Translations under genes and position numbers: made by a program
Source of the DNA: Candidatus Latescibacterota bacterium
Lineage (GTDB): Bacteria; Krumholzibacteriota; Krumholzibacteriia; WVZY01
Direction of reading: 5' to 3'
DNA length: 41,569 nt
NCBI GenBank assembly: GCA_020352495.1
Contig: CP070677.1
Location: 2,360,124 to 2,401,692, forward strand
The notes under the pieces: model-generated
The model's input: only the letters and a program-made list of their open reading frames with translations
What the model was told of the DNA's origin: nothing
Database searches by the model: none
Shown: positions 15,209 through 24,009 of the stretch, in pieces
How the letters are laid out: the number at the start of each line of letters is the position of its first letter
How positions within the stretch are numbered: position 1 is the first letter of the stretch

Positions 15209-16776
15209 AATACTCTACCACGAACAAGACGAGTGAGCGTGTGCTCCCGATTACCCTGATACTGCTCACAGCTCTTGTTGTGTCAGAACTGATCTCATCC
15301 GTTACGTGGCGGATGGCGCACGATACTCCGCTGCTGCACTATACAGCCTATTTGGTTGATAGGCATGACTACGTTCCCTATCAAGACGTCTTTGCGATAA
15401 ACATGCCGGGGACTATTCTGTTTCATTTGTGTATTGGCAAGCTGTTCGGGTATGGAGATTTGGCTTTCAGACTTACAGACATCGTGTATCTGCTTTTTTT
15501 GCTGGCACTTACGTGGAAATTGATGGTGTGCTTCGGCCGGCGCGTCGCATGGGGGGCTGTGCTTCTGTTTGGCGGAATCTACCTTGGCTCCGGCCCCGCG
15601 ATGAGCCTGCAGAGGGACTACTTGGGAATACTGCCGATAGCGGCGGCCGTGCTTCTATCCAATTCCGTTTTGGGAGAGCGAGTCAACACGTACGTTCGGG
15701 CAGTCGTTGTCGGCGCTTTGTTTGGCCTCTCAGCGAGTATTAAACCGCACCTTGCTATCGGTTTGCCGGTTGTCGTTGTTTTTATGGCGACAGCCATACC
15801 GAACGGTTCATCTCGAAACGCAGCGTTGATTCGATCGGTCCTCAAGTATGGCGTCGTTTCGATCGGCGGATTTCTGCTTGTGATTGCATTGCCCATCGTA
15901 TGGCTGTCGAGGAACGGCGGCCTGTTGGAGTTCTGGGCGATGTCGACCAGATACCTGCCGCTGTATCTGAAGTTGATCGGCGAGCACGAGGTGATGTCGG
16001 GGTTTAAACGCTGGGCTCAGATCTATGACTCGTACCGCCAGTTCGGGGGACACGCCGTCCTCCTCGCTTCGGGTGTCTTGGGTACATATATGGCTCTGTT
16101 TGAAACAAAGCTTTCGTCACGCCAATCTCGATTGGTCGTCTTACTGGCAGTACTGACACTCTTGTATAGCACCTATCCCGTGCTAGCAGGGCAGTTCTTC
16201 AATTACCATTGGATGCCTTTCACGTACTTCGCCAGCTTGCTAGCCGCTTTGCTTCTTCGTCCTTTTCCGACAGAGAGCCAGGCCGGTCTCCGACGTGGGT
16301 TCGCGGTATTGATGTTTTTATTCCTAATCATTACGACGGTCAGACCCGCGAGCCCCTTCGTGCGGCAGCTGAGCGGAGGGGAACCCGCTCCTCCCGGGCA
16401 TGGCCGCGTGGACGAAATAGCAGGTTTTCTCGGGACCCACTTGATGCCCGACGACAGAGTGCAGCCCTTGGATTGGACAAGCGGCGCGGTCCACGCCCTG
16501 TTACTGTCACATGCGAGGGTGGCCACACCTTTCGTTTATGACTTCCATTTTTACCATCATGTATCTGATCCATACATTCAAAACTTGCGAAGGAAGTTCA
16601 TAACCCTGCTAGAAAGAGAAAAGCCAAGATTCTTGGTTCTGATGAGTGACAAGGATAGACCGATTGGCGAGGATACAACGACGGAGTTTCCCGAGTTGGA
16701 ACGCTTCGTGGATGCCAACTATCATGTCGTTCTTGAAGGTGACGGGTATGCTGTTCTAGAGATAAGCAGCCACTGA
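15205..16776 (+). CDS. GT-C-like polytopic membrane protein (putative glycosyltransferase)
   Basis: The product has 523 residues. About ten hydrophobic segments fill residues 14-390, and a soluble C-terminal domain occupies about 395-523. The first periplasmic loop carries HDTPLLHY (Asp40) and YVPYQDVFAINMPGT (Asp61), the acidic loop pattern seen in GT-C lipid-linked-sugar transferases of the ArnT/PMT type. The C-terminal part (LLSHARVATPF, then REKPRFLVLMSDKD) is typical of uncharacterised members. It would transfer a sugar from a polyprenyl carrier at the outer face of the inner membrane. The acceptor is unknown. The start overlaps the stop of the 30-codon ORF (ATGA). A neighbouring lipoprotein gene follows after 100 bases. 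GT-C assignment is by architecture, not a full motif match. Confidence 0.7.
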   Translation: MKYSTTNKTSERVLPITLILLTALVVSELISSVTWRMAHDTPLLHYTAYLVDRHDYVPYQDVFAINMPGTILFHLCIGKLFGYGDLAFRLTDIVYLLFLLALTWKLMVCFGRRVAWGAVLLFGGIYLGSGPAMSLQRDYLGILPIAAAVLLSNSVLGERVNTYVRAVVVGALFGLSASIKPHLAIGLPVVVVFMATAIPNGSSRNAALIRSVLKYGVVSIGGFLLVIALPIVWLSRNGGLLEFWAMSTRYLPLYLKLIGEHEVMSGFKRWAQIYDSYRQFGGHAVLLASGVLGTYMALFETKLSSRQSRLVVLLAVLTLLYSTYPVLAGQFFNYHWMPFTYFASLLAALLLRPFPTESQAGLRRGFAVLMFLFLIITTVRPASPFVRQLSGGEPAPPGHGRVDEIAGFLGTHLMPDDRVQPLDWTSGAVHALLLSHARVATPFVYDFHFYHHVSDPYIQNLRRKFITLLEREKPRFLVLMSDKDRPIGEDTTTEFPELERFVDANYHVVLEGDGYAVLEISSH

Positions 16777-16877
16777 CCTGTTACCCGTTATATTGATTTT
16801 GGGGACTTTTCACCGTCGCCTGCGGACAAGCTAGTGGTGCTCGGGCAGTTGAATGAACCATCAAAAGGGGGTGCCGG

Positions 16878-17324
16878 ATGCTATACAAATTGAGAAGCTT
16901 TGTTGTGCTTATTGTCCTCGGAGCCCTAGCCTTTTGGGGATGTGGCGACGATAACGGGTCGGGGCCTGGCAAGGTTGAGGTTCAGGACTCCATCAGTATC
17001 AAATCGGTGACGCCGAATTCCGGATTGGTCGAAGGTATTCAAACAGATTTCGTTGTCGCTGTTGCGTACCATTTGGCGTCAGCGGATTCCGGTGAGCTTA
17101 ATGTCGGTTTCAACAACGTTCAAATAGACCAGTTCAACATAGTAAGTGACGCCAAGGCCTTCGTTGCCAAAGGCTCCGGAGAACACCAGTTTAGCGTTTC
17201 CGTCTTCCCGAAGAACTGGGGGGACGCCGGCGACTTCAAGGCGTACGTAAACCTATCCGAACACCCACACGGCCCTAGCTGGACACCTCTTGCTACGGAT
17301 ACGCGGGTATTGACCTTTGAGTAA
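16878..17324 (+). CDS. Small lipoprotein
   Basis: The product has 148 residues. ATG at 16878 follows AGGGGGTGCC. The N-terminus MLYKLRSFVVLIVLGALAFWGC gives a lipoprotein signal with Cys22, followed by a Gly/Asp/Ser linker (GDDNGSGPGK). The rest is beta-rich: SIKSVTPNSGLVEGIQTDF resembles the first strand of an IPT/TIG or similar Ig-like domain, and a second part contains HQFSVSVFPKNWGDAGDFKAYV. There are no catalytic motifs. It is probably anchored in the outer membrane. Its final codons run into a spacer that holds a tRNA 3' fragment 35 bases later. Confidence 0.75.
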   Translation: MLYKLRSFVVLIVLGALAFWGCGDDNGSGPGKVEVQDSISIKSVTPNSGLVEGIQTDFVVAVAYHLASADSGELNVGFNNVQIDQFNIVSDAKAFVAKGSGEHQFSVSVFPKNWGDAGDFKAYVNLSEHPHGPSWTPLATDTRVLTFE

Positions 17325-17357
17325 AAGGTGGCGCTGTTTAAAACACAGGCTAACGCA

Positions 17358-17396
17358 ATACGGAGGTTGGCGGTTCGACCCCACCCACCCGCTCCA
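17358..17396 (+). tRNA. tRNA 3'-half remnant ending in CCA
   Basis: A variable-loop-like AGGTT is followed by a T arm (GGCGG, loop TTCGACC, CCACC; one mismatch), a 7-base acceptor strand CACCCGC, T and an encoded CCA at 17394-17396. The nearest 5' acceptor candidate (GCGGGTA at 17303) lies inside the lipoprotein gene and no D or anticodon arm can be folded between, so only the 3' end is present. Such fragments are typical of attachment sites left by tRNA-targeting integrases. Confidence 0.5.
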
Positions 17397-17527
17397 AGCA
17401 TCATCTCGAAAATTGTCCGGACACATCCGATCAGCCGTTCAGATGTCGCAGAAGCTCAACTATGAACGTGTGTGGCGGGATAACCGCTTTGAGATTCATG
17501 CGTTGACATCCCAGTAGTCGCTCAACA

Positions 17528-17556
17528 GTGACTTTATTGAACGAGTATGGTATACT
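17528..17556 (+). promoter_or_regulatory. Predicted promoter, extended -10
   Basis: GTGACT (17528-17533), 17 bases, TATACT (17551-17556) preceded by TGG. It would drive the secreted protein at 17759 with a leader of about 195 bases. Confidence 0.4.
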
Positions 17557-17758
17557 CTCCGCGAATTGACTCCAACGAGAATCCCGCCGCCGACAAACAC
17601 CGCCGAGATGTTTCCTACCTGTGGCCAACCGGCGGGGAAAAGGGTGTGAACGACCGTTGGGGGGTCGAGCTTCGCCCATCGCCTTAGACTTCTCTTTATG
17701 TCCAAACACCGGGAGTACGCCCACCTCTTCGACGATCGTCTCAAACGAGGAGGTCAGA

Positions 17759-18529
17759 ATGAAGAGACTGACGTATGGGCTCTTGTGCGTTGCCGTCGTC
17801 AGCTTGTTGGCCTCGGTGTCGGTCGCGAGCACACCGACGGTAACGGTGTACTTCGACGAGGCTATGACGATGCGAAGCGTGGACCGTTTGAGCCCCGGTC
17901 AGCACACGCTCTACATCGTGGCGGAAGGTTTCGATGCCTTCCTGACGGCGATCGAGTACAAGATCGAATATCCGGCCGGCATGACATGGCTCGAGGATAT
18001 CGATATGCCCCCTGTCAAGATTGGCAACACGACCGAGGGGATCGCGCAGGCATGGACGAAGCCGGTAGATGCCCACTCTCCCGTGGTGGTTGCCAAAGCT
18101 CTCGTGCGCTGGGAGCCAACGGATCGACCGACATGCGAGTTGACGGTCGTACCTTACCCGGGTAGTCCTTCCGTCCGTGCCACGGTGGCGCCGGATCATC
18201 GTATTGTAGAGGCAAAGGGTCAGACGTCATACGGCGGTTCGGACAACGAACTTTCGTTGACCAGAAATGTCCCGGCGCTCTACGGCGCAAATCCGAACCC
18301 GTTCAAACCCGCCACCCAGATCACCTATTGGGTTCCGGAGAAGGGGCACGTACAACTCAGTGTTTACGATGTAGCCGGGCGGCTGATCGCGACATTGGTG
18401 GATGACGTGCGGGACGGCGGAGAGCACACGGTGGGATGGCGTGCCAGTGACCTGCCGAGCGGCGTGTACTTCTGTCGGCTCGTTGTCGGTGAATTTACCG
18501 AGAGCAAAAAGATGATGCTACTCAAGTGA
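17759..18529 (+). CDS. Small secreted protein with type IX-like sorting tail
   Basis: The product has 256 residues. ATG at 17759 follows GAGGAGGTCAGA. Earlier in-frame codons lack a site and would bury the signal peptide KRLTYGLLCVAVVSLLASVSVAS. The mature part starts with TVTVYFDEAMTMR, and about residues 20-150 form one beta-sandwich-like domain (FDAFLTAIEYKIEYPAGM, the cohesin-like pattern common in these secreted proteins). The last 80 residues (ALYGANPNPFKPATQITYW to KKMMLLK) are the FlgD-Ig/type IX sorting module, with FKP in place of the usual FNP. It is exported. The ligand is unknown. A second secreted protein follows in the same direction. Confidence 0.8.
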   Translation: MKRLTYGLLCVAVVSLLASVSVASTPTVTVYFDEAMTMRSVDRLSPGQHTLYIVAEGFDAFLTAIEYKIEYPAGMTWLEDIDMPPVKIGNTTEGIAQAWTKPVDAHSPVVVAKALVRWEPTDRPTCELTVVPYPGSPSVRATVAPDHRIVEAKGQTSYGGSDNELSLTRNVPALYGANPNPFKPATQITYWVPEKGHVQLSVYDVAGRLIATLVDDVRDGGEHTVGWRASDLPSGVYFCRLVVGEFTESKKMMLLK

Positions 18530-18738
18530 TCTGGGGCCTCATCCACGTGGCCGGCTTCAGCGGGAGTCGTTATGACCGCGAAGAAGAATCAGCTTCTATA
18601 GACTTCACATCACCCACACCCTCTGCCACGCATCACGCGTTACACGAGAACCTCCCTCTGAAAATCGCTCCGAGCGCCGGCCCTACCGTGGATGTGTGTC
18701 TGACTTATTTCCACCCAAACCGCTTGGGAGGGAGAATA

Positions 18739-19779
18739 ATGAAAAACTTCTTTATATTGGGTATGGCAACCGTCATTGCTTTTGTTCTCGTAGGCAGTTC
18801 ACCGGTTGTCAGCTTTTCCCAGCCGTGTCCGTGCATTCTGGTTTGTCCACAGTGTCCTCCCACCATCATAGGACCGGGTCCGCCTGGTGGGACAAAGAGC
18901 CCGGACCTTGACGGGAATGGCATGGTAAATCTAGTCGACTTGTCTATTTTCGCCTCGGCCTGGCCGCCGGGACCTTACCTTTACTGCGCGGACTATGATT
19001 GCAGCGGCTTTATAGGTCTGCAAGATTTGGCACTCTTTGCGGCTCACTATCAACATATGGGGCCGATTCCCGGGTATAACCAACCGGGGATCGACCACTA
19101 CAAAACCTACGAGACCCTCGGGCCCACGATTCTCGGACCGTACACCCTCAGGGATCAGTTTGGGGAAGTGGTGGTTACATCCCTTCGGTTGGCAAAAGTC
19201 GCGACCCCGGTGGCAAAGAACAACCAGGAGATTTGTGACCCGACGGCTCACCAAACGTGGTGGGATTTCTTGTTCCCGCAGCCGAACCGGATGATAAGGG
19301 CCCAGAACCAGTTTGGCACTCACGACTGGATGTTGGGGGATGCCCGGTATCTTCTGCTTCCGGCCCTCAAGAATGAGCCAGCAGGCCAGCCGCCCCCCGA
19401 GCTGAACCATTACCTGTGCTACGAGGCTCAGGGACCCACACTGGGCATTGAGGTCTTGTTGACCGATCAGTTCGATCAAGTGACTGTGATCGTTCTAGAA
19501 GGGGTGTATTTCTGCAACCCGTGCGAGAAGGAAACTCCGGATGGAACTGTGTATCCCATTGTTGATCCGTGGGCGCATCTGACGGTCTACCTTGTCGAAA
19601 ACCCGGTGCCGTACGACATTCAAGCATTGGTGCGGGATCAGTTCATGGAAGAGATGCTCATTCTCAATGAGAACCTCTATCTGGCCGTGCCGGCCCTAAA
19701 AGAGCTCATTCCAGCCGGATCGTCCGAATGGAACCGTATCAAGGCACTCTACAAAACGGGGGTCCCGGACGAAGAATAA
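18739..19779 (+). CDS. Secreted protein with dockerin-like EF-hands and DQFG repeats
   Basis: The product has 346 residues. ATG at 18739 follows GGGAGGGAG and opens a signal peptide (KNFFILGMATVIAFVLVGSS). A Cys/Pro-rich stretch (CPCILVCPQCPP) leads to two EF-hand-like loops about 55-105, DLDGNGMVNLVDLSIFASAW and DYDCSGFIGLQDLALFAAHY, the type I dockerin pattern that binds calcium. From about 115 come related segments of the form HYxxYExxGP, LxDQFxxVxV and PALK, close to a domain I recall as DUF7450. The pattern DQFG/DQFD/DQFM occurs repeatedly. It lacks the type IX tail. An assembly role through the dockerin is speculative, since no cohesin partner is identified. A hairpin follows 11 bases after the stop. 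Confidence 0.75.
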   Translation: MKNFFILGMATVIAFVLVGSSPVVSFSQPCPCILVCPQCPPTIIGPGPPGGTKSPDLDGNGMVNLVDLSIFASAWPPGPYLYCADYDCSGFIGLQDLALFAAHYQHMGPIPGYNQPGIDHYKTYETLGPTILGPYTLRDQFGEVVVTSLRLAKVATPVAKNNQEICDPTAHQTWWDFLFPQPNRMIRAQNQFGTHDWMLGDARYLLLPALKNEPAGQPPPELNHYLCYEAQGPTLGIEVLLTDQFDQVTVIVLEGVYFCNPCEKETPDGTVYPIVDPWAHLTVYLVENPVPYDIQALVRDQFMEEMLILNENLYLAVPALKELIPAGSSEWNRIKALYKTGVPDEE

Positions 19780-19790
19780 ACCGAGGTGAA

Positions 19791-19814
19791 GGGCCGGCTC
19801 TTTGGAGCCGGCCC
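19791..19814. terminator. Hairpin between convergent genes
   Basis: A perfect 10-bp GC-rich stem (GGGCCGGCTC with its complement) and TTTG loop, 11 bases after the stop of the secreted protein gene. It has no clear T tract. It probably stops transcription for both converging genes. Confidence 0.65.
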
Positions 19815-19877
19815 TATCACCGCGTTGCGGCTTCGGGCGGTATTGATAAGTGGAACGGGAAACAGGATCGCCGTTTC

Positions 19878-21833
19878 CTATTCCTCCTCGTATTTCGCTT
19901 TGAGAGCCTCGACGACGGATGCATCGGCAAGCGTGGTCACGTTCCCCAACGCGCGCCCTTCTGCTACATCCCTCAATAGCCGCCGCATGATCTTACCCGA
20001 ACGTGTTTTTGGCAAATCGGCGGAGAATATGATCCGCTCGGGTACGGCAAATTTTCCGATCTTTTTTGCCACCCAGTCGGCTAGCTCTTTTTCGAGCGCC
20101 TCGCCCGGTTTGTCTTTGTCTCGAAGACTCACGAACGCTATGAGTCCCTGACCTTTGATTTCGTGTTTGACTCCGATGACGGCCGACTCGACTACCGCTT
20201 CGTGTTCAACAAACACGCTTTCCAGTTCAGCCGTGCCGATCCTGTGTCCGGAGACGTTCACCACGTCGTCGACTCGGCCGAGGATCCAGAAGTAACCGTC
20301 TTTGTCTCTCTTTGCTCCGTCACCGGGAAAATATACGTCAGGCCACTTTGACCAGTACGTCTCCTTGTAACGCTCGGGATCACCGTAAATACCTCTAAGC
20401 ATTCCCGGCCAGGGTTTTCTAATCGCAAGGAGCCCCGCGTTTGTCTCTTCGTTTTGCTCGTTGAGGATTGTCGCGTCAACACCGTAGAAAGGAAAAGTCA
20501 CACTGCCCGGCTTTGTCTCGGTGCATCCCGGGAGCGGTGTGATCATGATCCCCCCGGTTTCGGTTTGCCACCATGTGTCGACGACGGGACATTTCTCCTT
20601 GCCGATCACCCTGTGGTACCACAACCACGCCTCGGGGTTGATGGGTTCACCGACCGTCCCGAGCAGGCGCAGAGAGGACAGATCGTGTTTGTTGGGCCAC
20701 TCGTCGCCCCACTTCATAAACGTCCGAATCGCAGTTGGGGCCGTGTAAAAAACGGTGATGCCGTGCCGTTCAACCATATCCCAGAACCGCGCGTTGTCCG
20801 GCCAGTTCGGTGTCCCCTCGTACATGAAACACGTGGCTCCATTGGCAAGGGGGCCGTACACAACGTAGCTGTGACCGGTGATCCAGCCGATGTCCGCCGT
20901 GCACCAGAACTTATCCTCCGGTTTCAAATCGAAGACGTATTTCGTCGTGAGGTACGCGTATACCATATAGCCACCCGTCGTGTGGATGATTCCTTTGGGG
21001 TTCCCCGTCGTCCCGCTCGTATAAAGGAGAAAAAGCATATCCTCGCTGTCCATTTCCTCGGGCGAACATGTGTTTGGCACACCATCCGTGATTTGGTGAT
21101 ACCAATGATCGCGTCCCTCCCTGATGTGACATGGAAAGGTCTCTCCATGCCCTCTTTTGATGACGACGACGTCCTTGACGCAGTCGCATTGAGCGATCGC
21201 TTCATCGACGATTTTTTTGAGCGGCAGGACGTTTCCCCTACGCCACCCGCCGTTGGACGTGATAATGAGTCTTGCCTGACAATCGAGGACCCGGTCGCGG
21301 ATCGAATCGGCGGAAAAGCCGGCAAAAATGACCGTGTGAACCGCGCCAATCCGTGCACAGGCGAGAACGCTAATGATCAGCTCGGGAACCATCGCGAGGT
21401 AGATTGCGACCCTATCACCGCGTTTGACACCAAGATTTCGTAGCGCATTTGCGAACCTGTTGACCTCTCGGGCCAGATCCCAGTATGTCAGAACTCTCTG
21501 ATCTCCGGGCTCGCCTTCCCAAATGATCGCAGCTTTGTTGCGAACCGCCGTCCCAAGATGCCGGTCGAGACAGTTGTACGAGATGTTTGTCCTACCATTC
21601 TGGTACCACTTGAAGAAAGGTGCGTCTTCTTCGTTCAAGACCTGATCCCATTTCTTGAACCAGTGGAGTTCTTCGGCGACAGATCCCCAGAACTCCTCGG
21701 GATCTTGGATGCTTTTGGAATACCTGGCGAGGTATGCCTCCATGGAAGAGATATGAGCGGATTTCCGAAAGTGGTCGGGTGGAGCAAATCTTCTAGCTTC
21801 GTCCAAAATGGATTCCAAATCTCGTTTTTCCAT
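19878..21833 (-). CDS. acs: Acetyl-CoA synthetase (AMP-forming)
   Basis: The product has 651 residues, the usual length. It activates acetate with ATP and CoA to acetyl-CoA in the cytoplasm. It matches the family from end to end: the N-terminal Acs cap ([20 protein letters not shown]), the AMP-binding P-loop [19 protein letters not shown], the hinge [18 protein letters not shown] and the C-terminal [11 protein letters not shown], whose Lys614 is the catalytic lysine controlled by acetylation in known enzymes. The ATG at 21833 follows AAAGGAGGA at a rather long spacing (about 14 bases), and the in-frame start at 21875 would place that site inside the gene. It converges on the dockerin-like gene. 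The GWxTD-type gene lies upstream on the same strand after 240 bases. Confidence 0.95.
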   Translation of the reverse strand: MEKRDLESILDEARRFAPPDHFRKSAHISSMEAYLARYSKSIQDPEEFWGSVAEELHWFKKWDQVLNEEDAPFFKWYQNGRTNISYNCLDRHLGTAVRNKAAIIWEGEPGDQRVLTYWDLAREVNRFANALRNLGVKRGDRVAIYLAMVPELIISVLACARIGAVHTVIFAGFSADSIRDRVLDCQARLIITSNGGWRRGNVLPLKKIVDEAIAQCDCVKDVVVIKRGHGETFPCHIREGRDHWYHQITDGVPNTCSPEEMDSEDMLFLLYTSGTTGNPKGIIHTTGGYMVYAYLTTKYVFDLKPEDKFWCTADIGWITGHSYVVYGPLANGATCFMYEGTPNWPDNARFWDMVERHGITVFYTAPTAIRTFMKWGDEWPNKHDLSSLRLLGTVGEPINPEAWLWYHRVIGKEKCPVVDTWWQTETGGIMITPLPGCTETKPGSVTFPFYGVDATILNEQNEETNAGLLAIRKPWPGMLRGIYGDPERYKETYWSKWPDVYFPGDGAKRDKDGYFWILGRVDDVVNVSGHRIGTAELESVFVEHEAVVESAVIGVKHEIKGQGLIAFVSLRDKDKPGEALEKELADWVAKKIGKFAVPERIIFSADLPKTRSGKIMRRLLRDVAEGRALGNVTTLADASVVEALKAKYEEE

Positions 21834-22077
21834 GGTTGATTTTAAATCCTCCTTTCGAGATCTGATCGCAGCCATCGGTTCGTTTCGAGAGACCGGAGCA
21901 AAAATGGCTCCAACTCAACGCGTCGACGATGATATACAAACAGTCTGTTTATCGGGCGTTACGGCAGGCCCAGCCGTTGCAGCCGAGGTCAAGCGTTGTT
22001 CTTATTGCACGTTTTTTTGCACAAACTCCGCATGGTGTCCGCTAGAAAACGCGAGCATCTCAAATCGGCATTTCGGG

Positions 22078-23583
22078 TCATTCCACGATACGGAAGGCAG
22101 CCTCCCGGCTGTTCACTGTATTGAGGAGTTCATCGGTTATGGTGATCCGGAATTCGAATTCCCCCTCCCATAGATATTGCGAGTCGATCGATAAATGAAC
22201 GACGTCCCGCGGGCCATGCCACGTCGCACTAAAACTCGATGACATATCGACCGTCGATGGTCTTTCGCGATACCCCGCCTGCCCTGTGGGGAGAGGGCGG
22301 ACCTCGTATTCGACCGTGTATGACGCGCGATTTCCTTCACCGACACTGAGGTTATACACCTCGAAGTACACCGGTATCGATTCGGATCTCCGGTAGCTCC
22401 TCGAGGGATGGGGCACCACCTCGAGTGGGCCTCGGTTGAACGGTGAAACCCGGGTCGTGGGTGCGATTTTGCTCGCAAAAACGATGTCGCTGATCGCGAT
22501 CTTGCTTTCGAAATCCACACAGGTCACATCGCTCCGGTACGATGCGAGCTTCCCCGTGTTGCGCTCCTCGACAGTCACCGCCATATGGTAGAACCCGGGA
22601 CTCAGTGAGAACACGAGCTGGATGGGCATGAGCCGCGTGGAGTCGACGGCGCCCTCCACCAGGGGTAGCTCGACGTTCTGTTCGCGACGTCCGACCTCGT
22701 TTCGTTCTGTGTCCCAAAACACCGCCGTCGCCTTGTACTCCTTGGTGTTTGTGCGACTCGTACCTCGATCGACGTCCGCAACGAACTCGACGTTGACGTC
22801 GACGCGGTCGACCCACTCACCCCCCCGAAACTGGTCCACGCCAAACACGAACGGGAGCCGGTTGTCCTCGAAATCGTACGGATATGAGGCTGGGGTCTTG
22901 CTCAGTACTTCCTGGAACCGGTGGACCCTTTTTTGAAAACTCTCGTACTGATGCGCTGCGTGAGCGCTTGGCAAGGGGGGCACGGCACCCATGAGCTTGT
23001 CGATGGGATCGATCCTGTCCATACGGAGGTTTGGAGGGCCTTGCACTCTCTCCAGGTAGTATGTGTACTCACCAGTTCCGACAGCGTCTTCGAACAGCAC
23101 ATACATGTCGTGTTGAGAATAGAACCACAGTTCGCCCGGCCGCCGGTACCCGGCCGGTGAGATCTGCGGTGGGATGATCTGTCGAAATGCCGGTGGCCCA
23201 TAACGGATGTACACTTCACCACGTTGATCCCACATCGGAAATTTGGGAACGAAAAAATGTGACTCGGCAAACGCCACCCGCCGGTTGTGCTCGATTCGTT
23301 TCTCATTCTCTTCCGTTGTGAACACGGGGTCCCGCAGGCTCCAGTAATCTTCGATCCAGGGACGGCGCGAGTGTTCAGTCGTGAGGGACAAGAACTCCTT
23401 CAGCTCACCTGGAGTCAGCACGTGACGGAGCGCTTCCACCTCGCGGCGCAGCTCGGGAGGGAACTGGTCGAGGCTCCATCTGACGTAGTCGGGATCGAGT
23501 TCCTGGGTTGCGGCCGTTTGGGTTTGGGGTGCCGCCAAAACGAGAAGAATCGAACAAAAAACGATGAGGACCCGGCGCATCAT
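22078..23583 (-). CDS. GWxTD-family secreted protein
   Basis: The product has 501 residues from the first of two adjacent ATGs; the second, at 23580, fits the GGAGG site equally well. The signal peptide is RRVLIVFCSILLVLAAP. About 60-190 form the GWxTD domain: WIEDYWSLRDPVFTTEENE, EHNRRVAFAESHF, RGEVYIRYGPP, ELWFYSQHDMYVLFED and GEYTYY follow the family order. The name-giving GWxTD itself is degenerate here (MWDQRG). The C-terminal 300 residues are beta-rich and end in an Ig-like part (WEGEFEFRITITDEL). The family is found in FCB bacteria and is of unknown function, probably at the cell envelope. Nothing nearby explains its role. Confidence 0.85.
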   Translation of the reverse strand: MMRRVLIVFCSILLVLAAPQTQTAATQELDPDYVRWSLDQFPPELRREVEALRHVLTPGELKEFLSLTTEHSRRPWIEDYWSLRDPVFTTEENEKRIEHNRRVAFAESHFFVPKFPMWDQRGEVYIRYGPPAFRQIIPPQISPAGYRRPGELWFYSQHDMYVLFEDAVGTGEYTYYLERVQGPPNLRMDRIDPIDKLMGAVPPLPSAHAAHQYESFQKRVHRFQEVLSKTPASYPYDFEDNRLPFVFGVDQFRGGEWVDRVDVNVEFVADVDRGTSRTNTKEYKATAVFWDTERNEVGRREQNVELPLVEGAVDSTRLMPIQLVFSLSPGFYHMAVTVEERNTGKLASYRSDVTCVDFESKIAISDIVFASKIAPTTRVSPFNRGPLEVVPHPSRSYRRSESIPVYFEVYNLSVGEGNRASYTVEYEVRPLPTGQAGYRERPSTVDMSSSFSATWHGPRDVVHLSIDSQYLWEGEFEFRITITDELLNTVNSREAAFRIVE

Positions 23584-24009
23584 GTTTTCCTCCAAAGCGG
23601 AGAGTCAAACTGGCAGGGTGGAATGCTTTGCTGTACGCCGTTGTATCGAATACTCCACTGTGGGTGGTTCCGTCAATAATGGACCCGGAGAAGCCGGTTG
23701 GGCAATGTTTTAGTTGCGGACATCGCTGGTAGTCAACTAGCGTTAATTGACGATCTTCTGATGCCTTCGCCCCGCGTTTTCAACCGAATTCCCAAGAGCA
23801 TTATTCGCCGTCACAACGTCATTTCGATATCGGCCAGGGCCGGTGAATTGGATGGACGAATACAAAGCCCCGTCACTCGTAACTGCCTGCACGCTAAACG
23901 ACTACCCCCTTTGAATCCTCATGCATTCCTGCTAGAATATCCCTTGGCGCAGACATCCATGATGGGCTGACTTTCCTTCTATTATATAGCCGACGTCTAA
24001 GGGGCCGAT
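23584..24009. other. 425-bp divergent spacer upstream of the second kinase
   Basis: Holds the kinase promoter at 23911-23938 and the leader shared with the relic at 276 (about 23945-24009). Otherwise nothing recognisable. Confidence 0.45.
23911..23938 (+). promoter_or_regulatory. Predicted promoter of the second kinase, extended -10
   Basis: TTGAAT (23911-23916), 16 bases, TAGAAT (23933-23938) preceded by TGC. The leader is about 65 bases and contains the TTCTATTATAT and GCCGAC motifs shared with the relic at 276. Confidence 0.45.

Larger units (their letters stand above)
17325..17758. other. 430-bp spacer with tRNA fragment and promoter
   Basis: Contains a tRNA 3' end at 17358-17396 and a promoter at 17528-17556. 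Short frames between them have no ribosome binding site and no recognisable content. Confidence 0.5.

Noticed and set aside
17303..17396. A complete 94-nt tRNA using GCGGGTA as 5' acceptor strand
   Set aside because: No D arm with GG and no 5-bp anticodon arm can be formed, and the 5' part is coding sequence of the lipoprotein.
20454..21443. A 329-codon plus-strand frame opposite acs
   Set aside because: It is antisense to strongly conserved acetyl-CoA synthetase sequence and lacks a ribosome binding site.
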